Shown piece by piece: positions 55,684 through 62,497 of a DNA stretch of 64,000 nucleotides. The notes under the pieces are model-generated. The model did no database searches. It was not told the origin of the DNA and saw only the letters and a list, made by a program, of their open reading frames with translations. The stretch's first letter is position 1; each line of letters opens with the position of its first letter. Source of the stretch: Arcanobacterium_A hippocoleae (GTDB lineage Bacteria > Actinomycetota > Actinomycetes > Actinomycetales > Actinomycetaceae); NCBI RefSeq assembly GCF_031456295.1, contig NZ_JAVDUJ010000001.1, positions 1,302,001 to 1,366,000 on the forward strand. The letters run 5' to 3'. The translations under genes and the position numbers were made by a program.

Positions 55684-57045
55684 TCAGTTCTTCAGTGAAT
55701 GAATCGGCGCTGGAATAAACCCGCCGCGCCCGATAAAGCCAGCATTTGAAACCTGATTTACGGGCATGATCGGTGCGCGCCCAAGCAACCCGCCAAAATC
55801 CACTTCTTCTCCAACACCTTTACCGGGCACTGGAATCACCCGCACTGCCGTCGTCTTTGAATTTTGCATTCCGATTGCTGCTTCGTCAGCAATCATTCCC
55901 GAAATTGTGGCAGCTGGAGTATCGCCAGGCACTGCAATCATATCCAGGCCGACGGAGCAGATTGCCGTCATTGCCTCAAGTTTATCGATCGAAAGTACGC
56001 CAAGCCTTGCAGCCTCGATCATGCCTTCGTCTTCCGAGACGGGAATGAAAGAACCAGAGAGCCCGCCCACGCGGGAAGCAGCCATCATTCCGCCTTTCTT
56101 CACTGCATCGTTCAGCAAGGCGAGTGCGGCCGTGGTGCCGTGCGTGCCAACATGATCTAATCCCATATGCTCCAGAATCCGAGCGACGGAATCGCCGACT
56201 TCAGCCGTTGGCGCGAGCGAAAGATCCACGATTCCAAACGGTACACCAAGCCGTTCGGATGCAAGTTTGCCAACCAGCTGCCCGGCGCGGGTAATTTTGA
56301 AAGCTGCACCTTTAATTGCTTCTGAAACTTCATTCAGTGTGGCACCCGCAAGCGTGCCGAGTGCGCGGTCAACTACGCCCGGCCCGGAAACGCCTACCGA
56401 AACCACGCAATCAGGTTCCTGCACGCCGTGATATGCGCCAGCCATGAATGGGTTATCGCTTACCGAATTTGCAAAGACAACGAGTTTTGCGGCACCGATA
56501 GCGTTCCGGTCTGCGGTAAGCTCGGCTGCTTCTTTTACTACTTCACCCATTCGGGCAACAGCATCCATATTGATACCGGCGCGGGTAGATCCGATATTTA
56601 CCGACGAACACATGAAGTCGGTTTCCGCGAGAGCCTGCGGGATTGAATCAATCAGCCGCTGATCGGAAGCCGTCGTTCCTTTTTCTACGAGTGCCGAATA
56701 TCCGCCAATAAAATCTACACCAGTCTCTTTTGCGGCCTTGTCGAGTGCTTTTGCCACGAAAATTGGGTCGCCTTGTGCGCTGGCCGTTACGAGCGCGATT
56801 GGCGTGACGGAAATCCGTTTATTCGCAATCGGCATTCCCAGCTCACGGGAAATTCCGTCACACACTTCTACCAGGTGTTTTGCTTGATTAGTAACACGCT
56901 CGTACACTACATGCGCGGTTTCTTCCATCGTCGGACGGGCACATTCGAGTAGTGAAATTCCCATCGTGACGGTGCGGATATCGAGGCGGTATTTTTCGAC
57001 CATATCGATCGTGTCGAGAATTTGTGTGGAGTCAAGAATGGCCAT
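55684..57045 (-). CDS. PFL family protein (DUF711, UPF0210)
   Basis: 453-residue member of the DUF711/UPF0210 family, distant from the pyruvate formate-lyase fold. The N-terminus TQILDTIDMVEKYRLDIRTV and the C-terminal VIPVPGKGVGEEVDFGGLLG are typical. The middle carries a long conserved Gly-rich stretch (CVVSVGVSGPGVVDRALGTL). Function is unknown. It is encoded with an ACT-domain protein upstream, a pairing known from many Gram-positive bacteria. Confidence 0.9.
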   Translation of the reverse strand: MAILDSTQILDTIDMVEKYRLDIRTVTMGISLLECARPTMEETAHVVYERVTNQAKHLVEVCDGISRELGMPIANKRISVTPIALVTASAQGDPIFVAKALDKAAKETGVDFIGGYSALVEKGTTASDQRLIDSIPQALAETDFMCSSVNIGSTRAGINMDAVARMGEVVKEAAELTADRNAIGAAKLVVFANSVSDNPFMAGAYHGVQEPDCVVSVGVSGPGVVDRALGTLAGATLNEVSEAIKGAAFKITRAGQLVGKLASERLGVPFGIVDLSLAPTAEVGDSVARILEHMGLDHVGTHGTTAALALLNDAVKKGGMMAASRVGGLSGSFIPVSEDEGMIEAARLGVLSIDKLEAMTAICSVGLDMIAVPGDTPAATISGMIADEAAIGMQNSKTTAVRVIPVPGKGVGEEVDFGGLLGRAPIMPVNQVSNAGFIGRGGFIPAPIHSLKN

Positions 57046-57140
57046 GGTGCTTTCGATTCGAGTTGATGCGGACGGAGATCGGGATTGTGTAAGTGCTCAA
57101 ATGCATTAATGCACTGAAATTTGAGAGATTGGGCTGGTGG

Positions 57141-57449
57141 TTAAATATGTGTGACCGCGCGGAAAATTTCTTCACTTTGCACGCGAATCAGTACGCCTTG
57201 TGCATCACCGACGAGCGTCATCTTTTCTTGCAGGGCAGTGATCGAACCACATTCTTGCGGCTTATGCGCGGTAGCTTCGTGGGAGATGCGTTGATTTGCG
57301 GTATCAACACGTAAAATCATGGTGAAGTATCCGCCCATGATTTGCTGAGAAAGATCTAATACATTTACGTTTAATTCTGCAAGACCAGTAGTGACGGCAG
57401 CGATGATGCCGGGATGGTCGTTTCCGGTGACGGTGATAATAGCAATCAT
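57141..57449 (-). CDS. ACT domain protein (UPF0237)
   Basis: 102-residue single-ACT protein. The opening MIAIITVTGNDHPGIIAAVT and VNVLDLSQQIMGGYFTMILR are the usual ligand-binding half. The C-terminal half (ATAHKPQECGSITALQEKM, VLIRVQSEEIFRAVTHI) is complete. UPF0237 is usually adjacent to DUF711 proteins, as here (95 bases from it), so they probably act together; an amino-acid sensor for the partner is a guess. Confidence 0.9.
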   Translation of the reverse strand: MIAIITVTGNDHPGIIAAVTTGLAELNVNVLDLSQQIMGGYFTMILRVDTANQRISHEATAHKPQECGSITALQEKMTLVGDAQGVLIRVQSEEIFRAVTHI

Positions 57450-57512
57450 GAGAAAATTCTACCTAAAGAAAAGTGATTTGCGGGTGAATGTTCAAAACGG
57501 TTATTTGAAGTG

Positions 57513-57905
57513 TTATTTAACTATTGGGATCTGTAAATCCTGGGAAGCCTGCGAGTATCCGTGGGCATTGCTAAGGTTTTGAAATCCAAGCTGTGTCATC
57601 TGGGAGAGTGCAGCCGAGGCGCGTCCTCCGGAACGGCAATATAGAATGTAGTGCGCGTGCGGATCGAAGTTTTGGAGTTTTTGCAGAAAATCAGGCGCGG
57701 TGAAATCGATGTTGATTGCACCCGCAAGGTGTCCGTCGGAAAATTCTGCAGGAGTGCGCACGTCAAGCAGTATTGGGGCGGTGTTTGCTGAATATCCAGT
57801 TTTCAGCTCATCGGATGCGGCTTCGGTTTCAAGTCTGTGATCAGATTTTTTCGCGGTTTCCTGCTGTGGATTGTTTTTTGCGTGAATTTTTAGATAGTTC
57901 AACAT
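57513..57905 (-). CDS. Rhodanese-like domain protein
   Basis: 130-residue single rhodanese domain with a 35-residue hydrophilic lead. LLDVRTPAEFSDGHLAGAIN and the active-site loop YCRSGGRA with catalytic Cys are intact, so sulfurtransferase activity is likely. ATG 57905 is assumed; the ribosome site is weak. The 57906-58200 gap before the ABC gene shows no gene. Confidence 0.88.
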   Translation of the reverse strand: MLNYLKIHAKNNPQQETAKKSDHRLETEAASDELKTGYSANTAPILLDVRTPAEFSDGHLAGAINIDFTAPDFLQKLQNFDPHAHYILYCRSGGRASAALSQMTQLGFQNLSNAHGYSQASQDLQIPIVK

Positions 57906-58200
57906 GAGACAAGGATATACCTAAAACTTGCGTTAAAAATCGCGTGTGAAAGTTTACTGCTTTATTGCACAAGCGCGTGATCGGCAATGCTGCTGTGCAG
58001 ATGTAGAGCATAAGAATGTTAGTGATTCGGGCGGAATCGGAGAACGGGGCTGATTAAAGCTATAACGAGTGTCTCGTGTAGTGGAATGTGTTGTGCATTG
58101 GAAATAGAGCGGAAGGTAGTTTTGAGGGTGATATTTCAACGTGCGGCGCGTTATCCTTTCCGAAAATTTCGGCAGGTAAGGAGAATAAGGAGATTAATCC

Positions 58201-59790
58201 ATGAAATCTATAATTGCTGATAATCGTCTGCTTTTTCTGTTCACCGGTTTTGTTGGATTGCTTTGTGCCGCGGCGCTCGGTGTATTTGCCTTGAAGCTTG
58301 GCGGTTTAGTTGATTTGATTGGCCAAGATCAAAACTCGCTGCTGTATCAACTTTTTGTGTGTGTAGGAATTATTGCGTGCTGGTTTTTATTCTCGCTGGC
58401 TTACAATGCTTTGCGGGCATTTTATGCATATCGAGTAATCAACCAAACTAAATCGGGACTTTATGCGGGAATTAATCGTCTTCGGCTGAGTGAATACGAG
58501 TCAAAGCCGAATGAATATTATCTGAATATTTTTACAAAGAAATTCGACATCCTGCACGAGAACTATTTGGTTCCGAAATGCAACATGGTTGCCGATGCGG
58601 CCTCCGCAATTGTGAGTATCTCCCTGATTTTTTGGATTAGCTGGAAGCTGGCGCTATCTTTTATCGCGGTTACCCTGGTGACTATTGTGATTTCACAGCT
58701 TCCTGGTGTAATCATGGCCAAAAAGACTGAAGTGTTTTCGAAAAAGAACGCTCAGTACCTCAAAGTAATTAACAATCATCTGAGAGGATTCGAGCAGATT
58801 AAACTTTTGGGTTTATTTCCAAACTTTCAGCATGTTTACCTGGATACAGATAAAGAATTTGAATCAAGCAGACGCGGATATTACGCCACCAGCTGGAGTG
58901 CTGATTCTTTCGGGATATTTGTTAGCTTCTTAGCGCAGCTTTTCTGTTTCGGGGTTGGGGTGTATTTCGTAATTTATGGTGATTTAACGATTGGAATGCT
59001 GATAGCTGCAATCAATCTGTTGAATAACGTTTTCAATCCGGTACAGTCATTCGTGCACTCGAAGAACCTGATGGGTACGGTAAGTGAAATTTTCGATTCC
59101 TTTAACGAGCTTTTGACCGTTCCGCAGGAGTCGGGAGCAGCATTAAATACTTGTGTGGAAAAGATTGAATATCAGGATGTGGCAGTTACATTGCCAAGCG
59201 GACGAAACTTGGTTTCTGGATTTAACTACCGCTTTGAAAAGGGTAAGCGGTACGCGATCGTCGGAGAATCGGGATCAGGCAAATCTACATTGATGAAACT
59301 TCTGATGGGATATTATGATCCGGGATTTTTCACCGGAAAAGTGCTCATCAATGAAGCCCGGCGAGAGACGCTTTTGCCCGCTGATTTATTTAGCCGCATT
59401 GCCTATATTCAACGAAATGATTTTTTCATCCCCGGAACTGTCGAAGATAATATTACGCTAAACCGCGACTGCGCTGCTCCTGTTGAACTTTACGCGCAGT
59501 TAAAGATTAGTACTGAACTGCGCAGCCAAAAAATTGAAGAAGGTGCGCGGCACCAGATTTCACAAGGTGAAAAACAGCGCATCGATATGGCACGATTCCT
59601 AATCAATGATTACGATGTGCTGATATTTGACGAGCCAAGCACTAACTTAGACCCGAAAACCAGTGAACTGGTATTTGATTACATTCTAGGTATTACTGAC
59701 AAAATCGTCATCGTTATTACCCACGAACCCAGCGCCAGCCTGCTATCGAGATTTGATTCAACCTTCAATATAAAGAACTATCAAAGTTAA
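58201..59790 (+). CDS. ABC exporter half-transporter (membrane domain + ATPase)
   Basis: 529-residue fused exporter. Six hydrophobic helices occupy residues 1-300. The ATPase domain has Walker A GESGSGKST (355-363), a Q-loop (YIQRND), a divergent signature ISQGEKQ (453-459) in place of LSGGQ, Walker B DVLIFDEP (472-479) and the H-loop in THEPSA. It probably works as a homodimer. No substrate or leader-peptide gene lies beside it. Two AAGGAG sites lie just before the ATG. The paralogue downstream is broken (60395-60665). Confidence 0.88.
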   Translation: MKSIIADNRLLFLFTGFVGLLCAAALGVFALKLGGLVDLIGQDQNSLLYQLFVCVGIIACWFLFSLAYNALRAFYAYRVINQTKSGLYAGINRLRLSEYESKPNEYYLNIFTKKFDILHENYLVPKCNMVADAASAIVSISLIFWISWKLALSFIAVTLVTIVISQLPGVIMAKKTEVFSKKNAQYLKVINNHLRGFEQIKLLGLFPNFQHVYLDTDKEFESSRRGYYATSWSADSFGIFVSFLAQLFCFGVGVYFVIYGDLTIGMLIAAINLLNNVFNPVQSFVHSKNLMGTVSEIFDSFNELLTVPQESGAALNTCVEKIEYQDVAVTLPSGRNLVSGFNYRFEKGKRYAIVGESGSGKSTLMKLLMGYYDPGFFTGKVLINEARRETLLPADLFSRIAYIQRNDFFIPGTVEDNITLNRDCAAPVELYAQLKISTELRSQKIEEGARHQISQGEKQRIDMARFLINDYDVLIFDEPSTNLDPKTSELVFDYILGITDKIVIVITHEPSASLLSRFDSTFNIKNYQS

Positions 59791-59850
59791 TGACGGATTT
59801 TTTTTGAGGGGTTGGCAATTGGGTTTTGCGGCTCTTTCATTTTTTTTGTT

Positions 59851-60140
59851 ACGTAAGTGGTGATGGGGAGTCGGGTTCATTGCGTAAGTGGTGGCGGGAA
59901 GTTGGTTTCTTTACGTAAGTGGTGGCAAGAACTTAGGCGAGGATTTTTTCCGTCGGAAGTGCTTGCGTTTGTGCTGGTCACAGGCGTAAGGTGACGACGG
60001 CTCTCCCGTCGCTACAGAAAACCGCCGATTTCGCCGCCAGTTACGTTAAATAATACGGATTATGCCACTAGTTACGTGCGATTCGCGAACTTTGTCGCTT
60101 GGCCTACGCTTAGCCTCTAACGACACGCCGCCATTAGACC
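59851..60140. repeat. 31-bp-phased repeats in two opposed blocks
   Basis: The word ACGTAAGTGGTG or close variants recurs in plus orientation at 59851, 59882 and 59913, exactly 31 bases apart. In the opposite orientation related words lie at 60033-60046 and 60064-60077 (31 apart), with decayed copies near 60095 and 60127. The blocks face each other with about 100 bases between. The rest of each 31-base unit is less conserved. The region 59791-60234 has no gene. Inverted arrays of phased short repeats are typical of the ends of IS21-like elements, so a collapsed element is possible. Confidence 0.7.
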
Positions 60141-60194
60141 CGCATTTTGGTACTTAGCCCCGATTGTTCGCGGAAATGTTTAAAATATAAAAAA

Positions 60195-60229
60195 CGGCTC
60201 GACAGGACATGAAGTCAACCATCGAGCCG
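60195..60229 (-). terminator. Terminator of tRNA-Arg
   Basis: 8-bp stem (60195-60202 with 60222-60229), followed on the minus strand by a U-rich tail; six bases after the tRNA. Confidence 0.8.
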
Positions 60230-60234
60230 AAGTG

Positions 60235-60307
60235 CGCGCCGAAAGGGACTCGAACCCCCAACCTCTTGATCCGTAGTCAAGTGCTCTATCCATTGAGCTA
60301 TCGGCGC
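60235..60307 (-). tRNA. tRNA-Arg (anticodon ACG)
   Basis: Complete cloverleaf: acceptor stem GCGCCGA with TCGGCGC, anticodon loop CTACGGA giving ACG, T-loop in GGGGGTTCGAGTCCC. CCA is not encoded. The ACG anticodon is normally edited to ICG by TadA. Confidence 0.95.
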
Positions 60308-60394
60308 ATGTTCCGTTTGAACTCATTAAGTTTATAGCGAACGACGTGAAAAAAGCCAATGGAATCTACGTGGCGGTGGACACACTCTGTGTTT

Positions 60395-60665
60395 TGCGTG
60401 CAGTGATTCAATTTCTCTTAATTTTCATGCCGGTACAGGTGCGTTTAGAAGCAGGCACTAGCCTTTATTGCAGTTACCTTGGTGACTATTGTGATTTCAC
60501 AGCTCTCTGGTGTAATTACGGTCAAGAAAACCGAAGTGTTTTGGAGGGGGCGCTCAATACCTGAAAGTAATTAACAAGCATCTTAGCGGATTTGAGCAGA
60601 TTAACCTTTTAAGTTTGTTTTCCAGCCTGAAGAATGCCTGCCCTAAGACGGATCAAAGATTTTAG
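60395..60665 (+). pseudogene. Degenerate second copy of the ABC exporter
   Basis: Close DNA similarity to 58590-58860 inside the intact ABC gene: for example CTTGGTGACTATTGTGATTT and GAGCAGATTAA, and the equivalents of VTIVISQL and NNHLRGFEQIK are readable with frame changes. The 5' part is absent (the tRNA and repeat array lie where it would be), and the remainder after 60665 is lost. No frame is open throughout. It is a broken paralogue. Confidence 0.75.
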
Positions 60666-60781
60666 ATCAACCATTCACACAGCTGCGCAGCCGGATATTC
60701 TTTGCAGCCTCGAATATGTAAGGAAGTGATTCTGACTGATTTAACTGACGATTTCAGATGGTACGCTGCAAAAACGAATAG

Positions 60782-60825
60782 AAAAACGAGTCCGATCAAA
60801 GAAAATGCTGAAAGGACTCGTTTTT
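60782..60825 (-). terminator. Bidirectional terminator near DoxX
   Basis: Perfect 12-bp stem (60782-60793 with 60814-60825) with a poly-A/poly-T tail on either side. It can end transcripts from the minus-strand genes to the right. Confidence 0.8.
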
Positions 60826-60832
60826 ATTAAAG

Positions 60833-60960
60833 TTAATCAGATTCACGACGAATCGCGAAGCAGGCAAACCGCGAAGGAGCGGATATTAATATCGCTGGAG
60901 ATGTGTAATCTTCGGCAATCAGTTTTAGCTTCCGCTCGCCATCCGGCGAAAATCTCAAAA
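60833..60960 (-). pseudogene. Possible gene fragment downstream of DoxX
   Basis: A minus-strand frame reading RFNYVLRFSPDGERKLKLIA then EDYTSPAILISAPSRFACFA, ending just before the terminator, has protein-like composition. It has no start of its own (upstream it runs into the DoxX gene in another frame). I do not recognise the family. It may be a decayed C-terminus. Confidence 0.3.
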
Positions 60961-60965
60961 CGTAA

Positions 60966-61442
60966 TTAAACCTGGCTGGCGAAGAACGGGTTTCCGCCTT
61001 TCGCAAGAGCGGAGTCGAGAGAGTAGCGGCCTGCGCCAAGGAAAATTACCGGAAGTGCAAGGGCAAGATACATTAACGAGCCTTCCCCAACGACACCGCC
61101 GTTTTCATCGAGAAGGCTGCCGCCGGAATTGATTAAGCCCATAACTGGAACAAATAGCCAGATACCAAACATCATAGCTGTTTCAAGAAGCGCGCTGATT
61201 CTGGTAAAGAATCCAACTGCGACCAGGATTGGGAGCACAATCTCGCCGCCAACAATCAGTACTGCAAAAAGGGTTGGGGCTGCACTGGATACTGGGAAGT
61301 TTTCCAAGCTTTTCGCAAATCCAGAAAAGTGAGCGAGTTTCGCGAATCCGTGAAATATCATCACGAGCGGGAATACACGGAGTAAGAGCAGTCCGATGTC
61401 GAACCGTTTCGAGGTGCGGTTAATTTCCAGGGAGTGTGCCAT
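60966..61442 (-). CDS. DoxX family membrane protein
   Basis: 158-residue DoxX-type protein with four hydrophobic helices, about residues 15-35, 55-80, 85-105 and 125-150. RVFPLVMIFHGFAKLAHFSG and GEIVLPILVAVGFFTRISAL are family features. DoxX proteins often partner with oxidases or thiol stress factors, but no such partner is here. ATG 61442 follows AAAGGCGAG. Confidence 0.88.
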   Translation of the reverse strand: MAHSLEINRTSKRFDIGLLLLRVFPLVMIFHGFAKLAHFSGFAKSLENFPVSSAAPTLFAVLIVGGEIVLPILVAVGFFTRISALLETAMMFGIWLFVPVMGLINSGGSLLDENGGVVGEGSLMYLALALPVIFLGAGRYSLDSALAKGGNPFFASQV

Positions 61443-61890
61443 GTAGACTCGCCTTTCGTTTGTTGTTTTATTCTTACTTTTATTTATAAATATGTGAGTT
61501 CCTACTGGCTGAAAGTGTAGTTGAATATGGAACTAACCGCCATAAGTAATTTATGACGTATACCACTTTGTGTTGCTGTTTTCCCTGCTAATGCCGTAGT
61601 TTTTCAGTTTTTGTTACTCTGCGCGGCGAGCCAGAAAACAGCTTAAACAAAAGAAACATCCCGCCAAACAAACGGTCTGACGGGGTGTGTAGCGGAGAGT
61701 GCTTGCAACTTTCTTGCGAAAGTTGCGCCAACGACATTGCGGGGGGAGTCCAAAATTTTTTCTCGCTTTCGCTCTAAAAAATTCTTGGTGCGGTACCAGC
61801 GTGGCTGGTACCGCTAAGCCGAAAAACACTAACGTGTTTTCTTCACGGCTTAGCCCTCACGGGTTCAAATCCCCCAAACAACACAAAAAG
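61443..61890. other. Structured noncoding segment with four hairpins
   Basis: No supported gene. From 61705 to 61853 four hairpins follow one another: 61705-61726 (9-bp stem), 61750-61788 (long imperfect), 61790-61814 (11-bp perfect), 61814-61853 (8-bp outer plus 7-bp inner stem). A tRNA-like GGGTTCAAATCCC follows at 61861. It does not fold as a normal tRNA or tmRNA. The length and stacking suggest an RNA or a repeat relic. Confidence 0.5.
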
Positions 61891-61926
61891 TTTCTGCCAA
61901 GCAGACAAGCTACTTGGCAGAAACTT
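61888..61926 (-). terminator. Terminator of tRNA-Ser(GCT)
   Basis: Perfect 14-bp stem (61888-61901 with 61913-61926), four bases past the tRNA-Ser(GCT) end on the minus strand. Confidence 0.8.
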
Positions 61927-61929
61927 CAG

Positions 61930-62016
61930 CGGAGACAGAGGGATTCGAACCCTCGAGCCGCGATTGCGACTAACACCTTAGCAGGGTGCCCCTTTCGGCC
62001 ACTCAGGCATGTCTCC
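61930..62016 (-). tRNA. tRNA-Ser (anticodon GCT)
   Basis: Long-variable-arm tRNA: GGAGACA acceptor with TGTCTCC, anticodon loop CTGCTAA giving GCT, T-arm GAGGGTTCGAATCCCTC. CCA not encoded. Confidence 0.95.
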
Positions 62017-62124
62017 TTATATATTGAATTTATCCGTATTCAATTGTTACACGACAAGAGCAAAATAAGAAACCTAACTTTGCTGACGCATATTGAAAAT
62101 AAATTCGAATCCGCAGACTCAAGT

Positions 62125-62169
62125 GTTTTGTGTTAGTAGCTGGTGCAAGACCAGCTACTAACACAAAAC
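62125..62169 (-). terminator. Terminator of tRNA-Ser(TGA)
   Basis: Perfect 20-bp stem (62125-62144 with 62150-62169), five-base loop, directly next to the tRNA end on the minus strand. Confidence 0.8.
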
Positions 62170-62171
62170 GG

Positions 62172-62259
62172 CGGAGAGTGGGGGATTCGAACCCCCGATG
62201 CAGGGTTACTACATACTGGTTTTCAAGACCAGCTCATTCGGCCGCTCTGACAACTCTCC
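62172..62259 (-). tRNA. tRNA-Ser (anticodon TGA)
   Basis: Second serine tRNA with the long variable arm: acceptor GGAGAGT with ACTCTCC, anticodon loop CTTGAAA giving TGA, T-arm GGGGGTTCGAATCCCCC. CCA not encoded. Confidence 0.95.
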
Positions 62260-62497
62260 TCTTAGCAGCTTGCGCAAAACCACTTTCAAGGGAAACCGAA
62301 AATGATTTAACACATGACCACTGGCGCAACTACGCCTTTCGATTCTAAACTAAATCACTAAAAAGATAAAAATAAATTATTAGAAAAATGAAATAAGGGT
62401 GAAAATCACTCACAACATTTTCACTTTTAGCTTCTACGAATAGTTCGCAACGGCTAATAAACTAGAATTTAGTGTAAATCTTAAATAAGGAGCAAAT

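Noticed and set aside
59851..60140. Possible CRISPR array
   Set aside because: The conserved part is only about 12 bases, the spacing is 31, some copies are in opposite orientation, and no cas gene is near.
61741..61875. tmRNA or selenocysteine tRNA
   Set aside because: No acceptor stem pairing with the T-arm-like motif and no tag-peptide frame or expected D-arm.
61699..62136. Open frame across the tRNA-Ser(GCT) region on the plus strand
   Set aside because: It reads through an antisense tRNA and hairpins (the RRQRDSNPR segment is the classic artefact), so it is not a gene.
62130..62348. Open frame across tRNA-Ser(TGA)
   Set aside because: Same antisense-tRNA artefact (GDSNPRCRVTT).
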